Part shown: in pieces, positions 1-9,024 of the stretch | How positions within the stretch are numbered: position 1 is the first letter of the stretch | Layout of the letters: every line of letters begins with the position of its first letter | Origin: Priestia megaterium | GTDB lineage: Bacteria > Bacillota > Bacilli > Bacillales > Bacillaceae_H | Length of the DNA stretch: 64,000 nt | Direction: 5' to 3' | Assembly: GCF_009497655.1 (NCBI RefSeq) | Contig: NZ_CP023317.1 | Coordinates: 4,555,501 to 4,619,500 of the forward strand | Program-made: the position numbers and the translations under genes | Notes under the pieces: generated by a model | Database searches by the model: none | Told to the model about the DNA's origin: nothing | Seen by the model: the letters and a program-made list of their open reading frames with translations, nothing else

Positions 1-339
1 ATTATTTCAACACCAACAGGCAGTACGGCTTATAATAAATCGGTAAGTGGAGCCGTAGTTGATCCGTTAATTCCTTGTATGCAAGTCAGCGAATTGGCAT
101 CGTTAAACAATAATAATTATCGTACATTAGGATCTTCATTCATCCTAAGCGCTGAGCATACGCTCACTTTAAAACTATCCAATGACAACAACCACAGTCC
201 AATTATTGGAATAGATAACGAAGCATTAAATGCACGTCAAGTTGATCAAGTTCAAATACGTTTAAGCGACCGTCAAATTAAAACGGTTAAGCTAAAAGAT
301 AACTCTTTCTGGCAACGAGTTAAGCGTACATTTCTATAA
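1..339 (+). CDS. nadK: NAD kinase, C-terminal part (5' end outside window)
   Basis: The reading frame is open from base 1 to the stop at 337-339, giving 112 residues; the N-terminal half lies before the window. Near the start is STPTGSTAY, the conserved NAD-kinase motif in the C-terminal domain of the family, which phosphorylates NAD to NADP in the cytoplasm. The order nadK, YtcJ-like amidohydrolase, sspA, thiI fits the second Bacillus NAD kinase (YtdI/NadK2 in B. subtilis). The first internal ATG is at 79, but the frame clearly continues upstream, so it is not the start. Confidence 0.88.
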   Translation: MISTPTGSTAYNKSVSGAVVDPLIPCMQVSELASLNNNNYRTLGSSFILSAEHTLTLKLSNDNNHSPIIGIDNEALNARQVDQVQIRLSDRQIKTVKLKDNSFWQRVKRTFL

Positions 340-340
340 C

Positions 341-364
341 AAAAAGCGCCCAAGGGCGCTTTTT
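341..364. terminator. bidirectional terminator between nadK and the amidohydrolase gene
   Basis: The stem AAAAAGCGCCC pairs with GGGCGCTTTTT around a two-base centre and has T-runs on both strands. It begins just after the nadK stop and overlaps the end of the convergent gene. Confidence 0.85.
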
Positions 365-1955
365 ATTTTTGATATACAATTTTTCCATTAATAGCAGTCA
401 TCTGCACCCGTACCCCTGGAATATCATCTGCAGGTATCTCAAACAGATCTCTTTCTAATACGGTAAAATCAGCTACATAACCCTTTTGAACGTATCCTTT
501 TTTATGCTCTTGATGAATGGCCTGCGCGCTTCCTAACGTAAACAGCTGAACAGCTTCAAATACTGTGAGTCGCTCAGAAGGTATGTAAACGACCGAGCTA
601 TTTGGAGAAGTTTTTCTAGAAACCGCTGCATGGATCGTTAACATGGGATTGATAGGTTCAATAGGTGCATCCGATCCGCCTGCACACATAACCCCTTCGT
701 CCAATAACGTTTTCCAAGCATAGCAATAATCCAAATGCTCTTCTCCGATTTTTTCAATGACCCATGGAAAATCACTGGCTAAAAACCGAGGCTGAATATC
801 TAGCACAACCGGGAGCTTTTTTACACGATCAACTAAATCTTTTCGTAGAATTTGCGCATGGATGATACGATCTCTTTGCCCTGTTTGAGGAGGATATTGT
901 TCGATGCTTTCCACTACGTATTGAAACGCTAAATCCCCAATCGCATGAATTGCAACGGTCATGCCCAATTCTCTCGCTTTCCTCACTAGCTGCTTTAATT
1001 CATCTAGTGATTGAATAGCTACACCTCTTGTAGAAGGGTCGCTTTTGTAGGGAAAGCTTAAAAGCGCAGATTGACTGCCGAGCGAACCATCAGCAAAAAT
1101 CTTCATTGGCCCTATTTCAATAAAATCGGATGTGTCTTTCTTTTCTTCACAGTATGTATACATATCATCTACAGCTTCATGATGAACAAGTAAATGAGCA
1201 CGAAACAGCTGCTTTTCTTTATGAATAACGTCTTGGAATGCTTGATATGTACGCAAAAAGCCTCCATAATAATTTAAATCTTCCGTATGTCCACCCGTTA
1301 ATCCGTGATGAACACAATCTTTAATGGCTACTGAAAGCGCTTGTCGAATGTATGCTTCTGATACTTTAGGAATATGAGCCGTTACTAATTCTTGCGCTTG
1401 ATCAGCAAAAAAACCGGTAGGATTTCCAGCTTCATCCCTCTGGATAATACCTCCTTCCGGGTCACGTGTTTCAGCTGTAATCCCGGCTATTTTAAGAGCA
1501 GTCCCGTTTACTACTAATCCGTGACGACAGACTCGCTTCAACATAATAGGATGTTCAGTTGACAGCTGATCAAGATCTTGATACTGAATCAAAGAGGAAT
1601 CTTCCCACTGATTTTCATCCCACCCTTCTCCAATTACCCATTCTCCTTTTGGCGTACTCTCTACTTTTTTCCGAACGAGCCTTAACACCTCTTCCCGAGA
1701 AGTAGCTTGAGACAAATCAAGCCGAAGAAGCTTTTCACCGTGACCAATTAAGTGAAGGTGGCTATCGACAAAGCCCGGATACATTGGGTGTCCTTTGAGG
1801 TGTACTTCTTTGTCAATCTCAGCACCCCATTTGATTCTTAGATCTTCTTCTGCGCCTATATCTTCAATGAATCCTTTTTCAACATATACGCTTTCTACAT
1901 GCTCACCTTCTTTTAGCATCGTATATATTTTGCCGCCGTAAAATAAAGTCCCCAT
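363..1955 (-). CDS. YtcJ-type metal-dependent amidohydrolase
   Basis: This is a 530-residue protein of the amidohydrolase superfamily, YtcJ/imidazolonepropionase-like group. The N-terminal metal motif VDSHLHLIGHG is visible, as are later metal-ligand regions (GGHTED, AIHAIGD, GGSDAPIE). Family members hydrolyse amides or imines; the substrate here cannot be told from sequence. The frame could extend to 2045, but AAAGGAGATG lies just upstream of the ATG at 1953-1955, and the extension has no ribosome site and would run into the sspA terminator. Length agrees with B. subtilis YtcJ (about 529 residues). Confidence 0.85.
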   Translation of the reverse strand: MGTLFYGGKIYTMLKEGEHVESVYVEKGFIEDIGAEEDLRIKWGAEIDKEVHLKGHPMYPGFVDSHLHLIGHGEKLLRLDLSQATSREEVLRLVRKKVESTPKGEWVIGEGWDENQWEDSSLIQYQDLDQLSTEHPIMLKRVCRHGLVVNGTALKIAGITAETRDPEGGIIQRDEAGNPTGFFADQAQELVTAHIPKVSEAYIRQALSVAIKDCVHHGLTGGHTEDLNYYGGFLRTYQAFQDVIHKEKQLFRAHLLVHHEAVDDMYTYCEEKKDTSDFIEIGPMKIFADGSLGSQSALLSFPYKSDPSTRGVAIQSLDELKQLVRKARELGMTVAIHAIGDLAFQYVVESIEQYPPQTGQRDRIIHAQILRKDLVDRVKKLPVVLDIQPRFLASDFPWVIEKIGEEHLDYCYAWKTLLDEGVMCAGGSDAPIEPINPMLTIHAAVSRKTSPNSSVVYIPSERLTVFEAVQLFTLGSAQAIHQEHKKGYVQKGYVADFTVLERDLFEIPADDIPGVRVQMTAINGKIVYQK

Positions 1956-2023
1956 CGCCAACATCTCCTTTACTTTATAAAGCTTGATCTTGTCTCTATT
2001 ATACGTGACAAAACAAACAAGAC

Positions 2024-2052
2024 AAAAGAGTGAGGTTTCCCCCACTCTTTTT
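2024..2052 (-). terminator. terminator of sspA
   Basis: AAAAAGAGTG pairs with CACTCTTTT, separated by a G-rich loop, 27 bases after the sspA stop on the minus strand. A weak T-rich tail follows. Confidence 0.7.
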
Positions 2053-2078
2053 AGCCATCATTATTTAATTAATATGAC

Positions 2079-2267
2079 TTATTTACCACCAAGTTGTTGC
2101 TCAGCCATTTGAACTAAGCGTTTAGTGATTTCTCCACCAACAGATCCGTTAGCGCGAGCTGTTGCTTCTGGTCCAAGATTTACACCGAATTCAGAAGCGA
2201 TTTCGTATTTCATTTGGTCGATAGCAGCTGCTGAACCAGGAGCTACTAATTTGTTTGTGTTTGCCAT
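2079..2267 (-). CDS. sspA: alpha/beta-type small acid-soluble spore protein (SASP-A)
   Basis: The 62-residue protein is a typical alpha/beta SASP, which coats spore DNA and protects it from UV and chemicals. It has the GPR protease cleavage region EIASEFGV (about residues 22-29) and the DNA-binding C-terminal block [17 protein letters not shown]. The sequence matches my memory of B. megaterium SASP-A, supporting the species assignment. A strong AAGGAGGTG ribosome site precedes the ATG. The position next to thiI is as for sspA in B. subtilis. A sigma-G-type promoter lies upstream (2292-2321). Confidence 0.97.
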   Translation of the reverse strand: MANTNKLVAPGSAAAIDQMKYEIASEFGVNLGPEATARANGSVGGEITKRLVQMAEQQLGGK

Positions 2268-2291
2268 GTGTTTTCACCTCCTTGTTGAATA

Positions 2292-2321
2292 TAGATTGTG
2301 TCAAAACACATGGCATCATAC
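2292..2321 (-). promoter_or_regulatory. sigma-G-type promoter of sspA
   Basis: On the minus strand GTATG (-35, 2317-2321) is followed after 18 bases by CAATCTA (-10, 2292-2298). Sigma-G promoters read about GHATR-N18-CATNHTA, so this fits with one mismatch in the -10. Forespore expression is expected for SASP genes. Confidence 0.65.
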
Positions 2322-2355
2322 ATTATTTTTTTGGTAATTTTATGAAATTTTACTT

Positions 2356-3567
2356 TTAAAACAAATCTTCTACGCTGTCTGCGGTATTTGTAGCCGAAGA
2401 AGCTGTCATCTCAAGCGTTTCTACATTATTTACCGCTTCTTGAATTAATGTTTCAAAATCATAAAATTGTTCGTATCGATTTATTTTTTCACGCTTTGGC
2501 TTAGTTTTTGGTGAGCTTGGCGTAAAAATTGTACAGCAGTCTTCATACGGACGATTCGAAATTTCATGTGTGTCAATTTTACGGGCAATTTCCACAATCT
2601 CCGTTTTATCCATTGTCACAAGCGGACGCAAAATTGGCGTATTCGTCACTTCATTAATCGCATACATGCTCTCAACCGTTTGACTAGCTACTTGCCCTAA
2701 GCTGTCGCCAGTTACGATAGCTAACGATTCATTTTTTTCACGAATAAGGTCCGTAATTCGAAGCATCATACGGCGTGTAGAGGTCATGGTATAATTCTCT
2801 GGAATTTGCTTTTGAATCGCTTGCTGTACAGCTGTAAACGGTACAATGTGAAGCTTTACTTTTTCGTGATAAGCCGTTAATTTTTGCGTTAAATCAATTA
2901 CTTTTTGCTTAGAACGTTCACTTGTAAAAGGCGGACTATAAAAATGAACCGCTTCTATTTCTAAACCGCGCTTCATAGCTAAGTATCCTGCAACCGGGCT
3001 GTCGATTCCTCCAGAAAGCATGAGCATCGCTTTTCCACTCGTACCAACTGGAAGACCCCCTGCTCCGCGATAATCAAAACATGTAATATACGTTGCTTCA
3101 CTTCTCACTTCTACTCGTACATTTACGCTTGGCTCTTTTACGTTTACCTGTAGATGCTCTGTATTTCGTAGAATATGACTTCCTACTGCATAATTTAATT
3201 CGTTTGTATCAAGAGGAAATTGTTTGTACGCTCTTCGAGTAGATACTTTGAACGTTTTTCCTTCTATATCAAATTCTTTCATTGCTTCTAGCGCTGCTTC
3301 TTGAATGGCTTCAAGTTCATTTTCAACTTTTAATGCTAAACTAAAACTTTGAATACCAAAGATTTGCTGAAGACGTTCAATGATAGGCTCGTGATTTTCA
3401 CCATTTAAGTGAATATACATGCGGTCTCTTGTGTATTTTACGTGAATGTTTTGGAATGCACTAAGAGCCGTTACAATATTTTTTCTTAGCTGCGCAACAA
3501 ATTTTTTTCTATTTTGTCCTTTAGTGGAGATTTCTCCGTATCGAATTAAAATATGGTTATATATCAT
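2356..3567 (-). CDS. thiI: tRNA 4-thiouridine sulfurtransferase ThiI
   Basis: This 403-residue protein has a ferredoxin-like/THUMP RNA-binding region (about residues 1-165) and an adenylating PP-loop domain with SGGIDSP near residue 185. It activates U8 of tRNA for thiolation. Like other Bacillus ThiI proteins it lacks the C-terminal rhodanese domain of E. coli ThiI, so sulfur must come from the partner desulfurase, whose gene ends only 6 bases upstream. The ATG is preceded by GAGGTAAATAACT. The last 25 or so residues are Ser/Thr-rich and look like a flexible tail. Confidence 0.95.
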   Translation of the reverse strand: MIYNHILIRYGEISTKGQNRKKFVAQLRKNIVTALSAFQNIHVKYTRDRMYIHLNGENHEPIIERLQQIFGIQSFSLALKVENELEAIQEAALEAMKEFDIEGKTFKVSTRRAYKQFPLDTNELNYAVGSHILRNTEHLQVNVKEPSVNVRVEVRSEATYITCFDYRGAGGLPVGTSGKAMLMLSGGIDSPVAGYLAMKRGLEIEAVHFYSPPFTSERSKQKVIDLTQKLTAYHEKVKLHIVPFTAVQQAIQKQIPENYTMTSTRRMMLRITDLIREKNESLAIVTGDSLGQVASQTVESMYAINEVTNTPILRPLVTMDKTEIVEIARKIDTHEISNRPYEDCCTIFTPSSPKTKPKREKINRYEQFYDFETLIQEAVNNVETLEMTASSATNTADSVEDLF

Positions 3568-3573
3568 AGTTAT

Positions 3574-4716
3574 TTACCTCATTACTTTCTTTAGATCTTC
3601 AATTACTGTGAAAATAGCATTTATAATGGGCGTTACTTCATTATAGTCATTTAATCCTGACAAGCTCAAACGAATGGACTGATCGGCTTCTTCGTAATTT
3701 TTACCGATAGCTAAAAGCGTTTTACTTGGCTTTTTTCGTTTTGATGAGCAGGCAGATGTAGTTGATACAAACACTCCTTTTTCTTCAAGAGCGTGAACAA
3801 AAACCTCACCTTTAATACCTTGCGCTGTAAAATTTATAATATGGGGAGCTGAATGCTCATTCGGCGTATTAATCGTGATTCTTTCGTGAGCAGAAAGTTT
3901 GTCCATCAGTTCTGCTTTTATTTTCTGCATTTTTTGCTGATTCTGAGCTGCATGTTCAAGTGTTAAACGAAGTGCTTTAGCAAATGCTACGATTCCCGGA
4001 ACATTTTCCGTGCCTGATCGATGCTGCATTTCCTGAGAGCCTCCGCTAAGCAACGGATGAAGCTGAACTCCATTTCGTTTATATAAAATCCCCGTTCCTT
4101 TTAAGCCGTGAATTTTGTGTCCTGATAATGTGCATAAATCAATTTTATGATTTGCTAAAGAAAGCGGAACTTTTCCAATCCCCTGCACATGATCGACATG
4201 AAAAAGCACCTTCGAATAGTTCGTAAGCATCTGTCCAATTTCTTCAATTGGCTGAATGGTGCCAATTTCATTATTTACATGCATAACGGATACTAAAATG
4301 GTTTCATCCGTAATAGCTGATTCAATAGCCGCAGGTGACACAAATCCATTTGAATCTACCGGAACATACGTCACATGAAACCCTAGTGCTTCTAACTGCT
4401 TAAATGGTTCATGAACAGAATCATGTTCAATATTTGTCGTAATAATATGCTGACCTCGGCTTTTATATTGCATCGCTACGCCTTTAATAGCTAAATTATT
4501 CCCTTCCGTTCCTCCTGATGTAAAGATAATTTCATTTGACGATACGTGCAGCAATTCTGCTACTTGCTCACGTGAACGGCTCAACAAATTCTCCGCCTGT
4601 ACGCCAAATTGATGGAGGGACGATGGATTGCCATAATAAGTTGTAGCTACTTTGGTAAAAGATTGTATGACTTCATTATAGGGTTTTGTTGTAGCGCTAT
4701 TATCTAAATAAATCAA
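3574..4716 (-). CDS. nifZ: cysteine desulfurase (NifZ type, partner of ThiI)
   Basis: This 380-residue PLP enzyme of the NifS/IscS class converts cysteine to alanine and passes the persulfide on. Visible motifs are DNSATTKP at the N terminus, SGHKIHGLKG with the PLP lysine (near residue 203), and TSACSSKRKKPS with the catalytic cysteine near residue 325. In B. subtilis NifZ donates sulfur to ThiI for tRNA 4-thiouridine; the 6-base spacing to thiI indicates one operon. The start codon is TTG at 4714-4716, with a G-rich AAGGGGG site upstream. The ATPs, Fe-S scaffold genes and other isc genes are absent here. Confidence 0.93.
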   Translation of the reverse strand: MIYLDNSATTKPYNEVIQSFTKVATTYYGNPSSLHQFGVQAENLLSRSREQVAELLHVSSNEIIFTSGGTEGNNLAIKGVAMQYKSRGQHIITTNIEHDSVHEPFKQLEALGFHVTYVPVDSNGFVSPAAIESAITDETILVSVMHVNNEIGTIQPIEEIGQMLTNYSKVLFHVDHVQGIGKVPLSLANHKIDLCTLSGHKIHGLKGTGILYKRNGVQLHPLLSGGSQEMQHRSGTENVPGIVAFAKALRLTLEHAAQNQQKMQKIKAELMDKLSAHERITINTPNEHSAPHIINFTAQGIKGEVFVHALEEKGVFVSTTSACSSKRKKPSKTLLAIGKNYEEADQSIRLSLSGLNDYNEVTPIINAIFTVIEDLKKVMR

Positions 4717-4890
4717 GGATGCGCGCCCCCTTCTTCATTTTTTCGGAACAACGTATTATCATACCACACCTTGGTATTTTTTTAAATTAGGCGTTCCTTT
4801 TATTATTAATAAACTATTTAGATTTTTTCAAAAAAACCTATATATGATTCCATAAATGTGGTAGTATGTATCACGTACTTTTAGTTTTTA

Positions 4891-4905
4891 AAAAGTCAGA
4901 AAATT
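4891..4905. promoter_or_regulatory. CodY-box-like site upstream of braB
   Basis: AAAAGTCAGAAAATT matches 12 of 15 positions of the CodY motif AATTTTCWGAAAATT. It lies 34 bases before the braB start. CodY represses branched-chain amino acid uptake genes in Bacillus, so the placement is sensible. Unproven. Confidence 0.5.
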
Positions 4906-4938
4906 TAATCATCAACATAAGAAACACTAGGAGGCATT

Positions 4939-6294
4939 ATGAAAACCAAAGCACTCACTAACAAAGAAATACTTGCCATCGGTCTTATGCTGTTTGCTCT
5001 CTTTTTCGGAGCGGGAAATATGATTTTCCCTCCTTTGCTCGGACAGCAAGCCGGAACACACACTTGGAGTTCCATTATCGGTTTTCTCATTACAGGTGTA
5101 GGACTTCCGCTTATGGGGATAATCGCTGTTTCTAAAAGTAATGGAAACTTTACCGAAGTAGCTAAAAAAGTTCACCCTATTTTCGGGATTTCTTTTACTA
5201 TATTGCTTTACTTAGCAATTGGCCCTTTTTTTGGTATACCCAGAACGGATACGGTAGCGTTTGAAATCGGTGTGACCCCATTTTTATCAGAAAATGCGGT
5301 TGCAAGCAAGATTCCTTTAATGGTCTATACGGTTATTTTCTTTGGCCTAACACTTTATTTATCATTGAATCCAACTAAAATTGTTGATCGCATAGGAAAA
5401 ATTCTAACTCCTTTACTGCTCGCAGTATTAGCTCTTTTAGCTATCAAAAGTTTAATGACACCTATGGGTTCTTTTCAAGAACCTCACGCCAAATATATAG
5501 CCTCTCCATTTACGGGCGGCTTTATTGATGGATATTTGACAATGGATACAATTGCAGCTCTCGTATTTGGCATCGTTGTTATCAACAGTATTAAGGAAAA
5601 AGGCGTAACGGACGAACGAACACTTGCTTCGGTATGTATCAAAGCCGGGTTGATTGCTGCTGCTGGGTTAGCTATCGTTTATCTTTCTCTCGCGTATGTC
5701 GGCGCTTCAAGCGTAGAAGCAATTGGTATGAAAGAAAATGGAGGAGCTATTTTAACAGCTGTAGCTACAACATTATTCGGTTCGTTTGGCACCATTATTT
5801 TAGGACTCGCTATTACATTTGCTTGTCTAACGACAGCCATCGGATTAACTTCTGCTTGCGCACGATTTTTCACGCAGCTGGTGCCAAGCATGTCATATAA
5901 AACATTTGTCGTCATTTTAATGCTGTTTAGTGCTGTTATTTCAAATGTAGGGCTTACTCAATTAATTTCTATTTCCATACCTATTTTGACCTTTGTATAC
6001 CCTATTGCCATTACGCTAATTGCTTTATCATTAATTGAAAGAGCCATTTCGTTTGGTCGAGAAGTATATGTGACAGCCGTAATCATTAGCTCGATTCTGA
6101 GCATTTTTGACGGGTTAAAAGCAGCAGGAATTATCCTAACAAGCATAGACAATTTTTTCAAAAACTATTTGCCGCTTTATAGCCAAGGCCTTGGCTGGCT
6201 TATTCCAACAGTTGCTGCTGCCTTCATAGGCTATATTATTAGTATTGCAAGAGGTACACATCACACAGATAGTATACAAAGAAAAGCGTCATAA
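4939..6294 (+). CDS. braB: branched-chain amino acid:cation symporter (LIVCS family)
   Basis: This is a 451-residue membrane protein with about 12 hydrophobic segments. The N-terminal signature LFALFFGAGNMIFPPLLG is that of the BrnQ/BraB carriers, which import Leu, Ile and Val with Na+ or H+. The ATG has AGGAGGCATT upstream. The neighbourhood nifZ-braB-ezrA is the same as in B. subtilis, where this paralogue is braB. A CodY-like box in the promoter region suggests repression in rich medium. The gene is convergent with ezrA and shares its terminator. Confidence 0.92.
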   Translation: MKTKALTNKEILAIGLMLFALFFGAGNMIFPPLLGQQAGTHTWSSIIGFLITGVGLPLMGIIAVSKSNGNFTEVAKKVHPIFGISFTILLYLAIGPFFGIPRTDTVAFEIGVTPFLSENAVASKIPLMVYTVIFFGLTLYLSLNPTKIVDRIGKILTPLLLAVLALLAIKSLMTPMGSFQEPHAKYIASPFTGGFIDGYLTMDTIAALVFGIVVINSIKEKGVTDERTLASVCIKAGLIAAAGLAIVYLSLAYVGASSVEAIGMKENGGAILTAVATTLFGSFGTIILGLAITFACLTTAIGLTSACARFFTQLVPSMSYKTFVVILMLFSAVISNVGLTQLISISIPILTFVYPIAITLIALSLIERAISFGREVYVTAVIISSILSIFDGLKAAGIILTSIDNFFKNYLPLYSQGLGWLIPTVAAAFIGYIISIARGTHHTDSIQRKAS

Positions 6295-6326
6295 AAAAGC
6301 TCGTGTCCTTTGGACACGAGCTTTTT
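6293..6326. terminator. shared bidirectional terminator braB/ezrA
   Basis: A 15-base perfect stem, AAAAAGCTCGTGTCC pairing with GGACACGAGCTTTTT, starts inside the braB stop codon region and reaches the ezrA stop. Confidence 0.92.
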
Positions 6327-8016
6327 AACTCTGTGAAGATACAATACGCTGTATACGATCCAGCGCACCAGGATCTACTTGCTCAATAGCTGCAGATGCC
6401 TGTTTTAATGCTTCTTTGTATTCGTAATGACGAAACGCTTCTTCTGCTTCTTCTAAAGACTGTGCAATCGAGTGATGAGTACTTCTATAACGGTTACCGT
6501 ATTGAATCACTCTTTCAACGAGTCGCGCCTCTTCTAACATTGCCTCTGTTTCATCAAATGTATCCTGGACAAAACCAACAGCATCTTCAAGTAAAGATTG
6601 AACAGCTTGAATATTAAGCGGTTTTTCTTTCAGCTTAGCGGTTACTTCATTTAAGATATGAACCGTTTTTTCAAGCTGCACTTTGTATTCTTCAGGAACA
6701 CCGGGAAGGTTGCTTTTTTGAATAAGGCGTCTTGCTTCAATCAACTGAGATTTCAGTTCTTCTATTTTGTCCTTAGCCGAGAGCTCATCTTTGCGAAGAG
6801 CTTGTAGCATATCGCTATAGGATTCCTGAGATTCTTTTAATTGGTTAAGCTGTTTGGAAACGTCTTCGAGTTCTTCTTGGATCACACTGTAGGCTAAATT
6901 GTGCTCCGCCACCTTGTCCGAAATATTATAGTACAAGTTAGTCAATCGTTTTAGTTCGCGGTCCATTTTATAATATACGTCTAAATCGCGCTCTTTAAAA
7001 TGATAGCTTTGCTGTACAAATAGCGTTTCTTCACGAAGTTCACGGTTTCGTTCTTGAAGCATACGAAGGAAGTTAGATACCGTATGAGATTCACGGTTCA
7101 TTTTATGATAGGAGAAAACCTCATGCTCAAGTGAGTCATATAACTGCTCTAAGCGTTCGTTCACATCATCTAGTTTTGTAATCGCTTCTTCCACATATAA
7201 TTCTTCAATATCTGCAATAATTTCAGCAGTTTCTTGTTTTAAAAGCTCTACCGTTTCTTCTACTTGCAGATGATCTAACACATATCCCTGCTCACTCATT
7301 TCGCGGAACCCGTCAAGCAGTTCATTGAACTGAACAGGAAGAGTGGTCTGACACTCAACTAACACTTTTGGAATTTGTTCTAAATACGAATCAATAGCTG
7401 TTAAATCAGTTTTTAATTGAAGAACAATCTCACGTGCTTGAAGATAGTTTCCGTTAATCGTCTCTTCCTCGTATTTTTTAAACTGCTCTTTAGATGTATT
7501 AATTGCGTATTCTAACGTTTTTTCAGCATTTCCATAGGAATACCGATGTGCGAGCAATTTTTTCTTCACGTGGCGGTGAAGCTGATTTAATTCCTCAATA
7601 TCATATCGATTATCTTGTTCGCTACCAATTAAATTTTGAAGTTCAGTAAGTATGTTTTCAATATCTATCTTGGTTTGTTCTAAGGCTTGATCAATATGTA
7701 TAGATAACTGCTTCGCTTTTTTAAACCGGTATTTATCTGCTGCTTCTTCCGTTTCAAACAGTTCTTTATCAATTTTCGGGAGATTAGTTGATATAATTTC
7801 ATCCCACTGCTCACGCCAACGTTCAAATAGCTCTTCAGTTTGACCTGTCATGTTCAATTCTTTTACTTTTGAAATTTCCTCTGCAACTGGCGTATTTGCT
7901 AATTCGACTTTGATCGTTTCCAGGCGATCAATTTCTTGATAAATCTTTTTACGTGAAAACATTCCGTACACAACTAATCCGATAATAAGTATGATTAGTG
8001 CTATAATGAATTCCAT
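6325..8016 (-). CDS. ezrA: septation ring formation regulator EzrA
   Basis: EzrA is a membrane protein with one N-terminal anchor (about residues 2-19) followed by a cytoplasmic spectrin-like coiled-coil domain that inhibits FtsZ assembly away from midcell and links the Z-ring to wall synthesis. The 563-residue length, anchor with the following GMFSRKK stretch, and almost continuous Glu/Leu-rich helices agree. GGGGGGC precedes the ATG. Synteny with braB and hisJ supports the name. Confidence 0.95.
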   Translation of the reverse strand: MEFIIALIILIIGLVVYGMFSRKKIYQEIDRLETIKVELANTPVAEEISKVKELNMTGQTEELFERWREQWDEIISTNLPKIDKELFETEEAADKYRFKKAKQLSIHIDQALEQTKIDIENILTELQNLIGSEQDNRYDIEELNQLHRHVKKKLLAHRYSYGNAEKTLEYAINTSKEQFKKYEEETINGNYLQAREIVLQLKTDLTAIDSYLEQIPKVLVECQTTLPVQFNELLDGFREMSEQGYVLDHLQVEETVELLKQETAEIIADIEELYVEEAITKLDDVNERLEQLYDSLEHEVFSYHKMNRESHTVSNFLRMLQERNRELREETLFVQQSYHFKERDLDVYYKMDRELKRLTNLYYNISDKVAEHNLAYSVIQEELEDVSKQLNQLKESQESYSDMLQALRKDELSAKDKIEELKSQLIEARRLIQKSNLPGVPEEYKVQLEKTVHILNEVTAKLKEKPLNIQAVQSLLEDAVGFVQDTFDETEAMLEEARLVERVIQYGNRYRSTHHSIAQSLEEAEEAFRHYEYKEALKQASAAIEQVDPGALDRIQRIVSSQS

Positions 8017-8134
8017 ACTAAGCCCCCTTACAGTGCGTTCTACATGACAAGTTTCTTATTTATAAAAAGGGTGAATTTAATCCTTTAAATTTTTTTGCGT
8101 CAATGTTTTTATGATACCATGTAAAGTCCAACTT

Positions 8135-8163
8135 TTGAGCAAAAAATTAAATTTTTTTATACA
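8135..8163 (+). promoter_or_regulatory. sigma-A promoter candidate for hisJ
   Basis: TTGAGC (8135-8140) and TATACA (8158-8163) are separated by 17 A/T-rich bases. The start codon lies about 60 bases downstream of the predicted start of transcription. Confidence 0.55.
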
Positions 8164-8229
8164 AAATATTGGCATGGAGTCACTTTGTGTCGTTACAATG
8201 GAAAAAGAAGAAAAAAGGAGGCATTTTTT

Positions 8230-9024
8230 ATGAAAGTTGACAAACATATTCATACTCCATTTTGCCCACACGGTTCACCTGATTCATTGCAACAATATGT
8301 TGAACAGGCGATTTCCCTGAACTTTGGCGAGATTTCGTTTACAGAGCATGCTCCATTACCAAAAAGCTTCAGTGATCCGACGCCTGATCGCGACAGCGGA
8401 ATGGATCCTGACAAACTTGATCGCTACATTCAAAACGTACAGCAAGTTAAAAAAGAATTTGAGCGCGATATTCGTATCAATGTCGGATTGGAAGTTGACT
8501 TTATTGAAGGATTTGAACAAGAAACAACAGATTTCTTAAACGAGTATGGTCCTTGTCTCGATGACAGCATCCTTTCTGTCCATTTCTTAAAACATGAAGA
8601 AGGATATGACTGCCTAGATTTTAGCGCTGACGTATTTGCACATATTGTACAGAAGTTTGGCAGCGTAAGCAAAGTATATGATAAGTATTACAACACGGTA
8701 TTACGCTCTGTACAGGCCAATTTAGGCGTTTATAAGCCTAAGCGCATTGGTCATATGACACTCATACATAAATTTCAAGCTCAATTTCCATATGAAGACA
8801 CACTTTCCCCTATTATTTTATCAATACTCGATGAAATAAAAATGAAAGATCTGGCTTTGGATTATAATGGTGCAGGATTGTTTAAGCCTTTGTGCAAGGA
8901 AGCGTATCCAGCTCCCTTTGTCGTAAAAGCAGCCCAACAGAAAAAAATCCCTCTCGTATATGGGTCAGACGCCCACTGTGCGAAGGATTTAGGCCAAGGC
9001 TATAGAGAGCTTCATTTAAGATAA
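8230..9024 (+). CDS. hisJ: histidinol-phosphatase, PHP family
   Basis: HisJ removes phosphate from L-histidinol phosphate, the penultimate step of histidine synthesis. The 264-residue protein begins with the PHP metal motif (DKHIHTPFCPHG) and has later metal-ligand regions FTEHAP, GLEVDF, HFLKHE and a C-terminal YGSDAH. The reading frame is open from 8185, but AAAAAAGGAGG sits 7 bases before the ATG at 8230, and the family length (about 268) fits this start. The gene stands alone, far from a his operon, as in B. subtilis (ytvP). Its last 9 bases overlap the convergent refZ. Confidence 0.93.
   Translation: MKVDKHIHTPFCPHGSPDSLQQYVEQAISLNFGEISFTEHAPLPKSFSDPTPDRDSGMDPDKLDRYIQNVQQVKKEFERDIRINVGLEVDFIEGFEQETTDFLNEYGPCLDDSILSVHFLKHEEGYDCLDFSADVFAHIVQKFGSVSKVYDKYYNTVLRSVQANLGVYKPKRIGHMTLIHKFQAQFPYEDTLSPIILSILDEIKMKDLALDYNGAGLFKPLCKEAYPAPFVVKAAQQKKIPLVYGSDAHCAKDLGQGYRELHLR

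Noticed and set aside
2125-2337. Plus-strand frame opposite sspA
   Set aside because: Shadow of the strongly constrained sspA sequence; no ribosome site.
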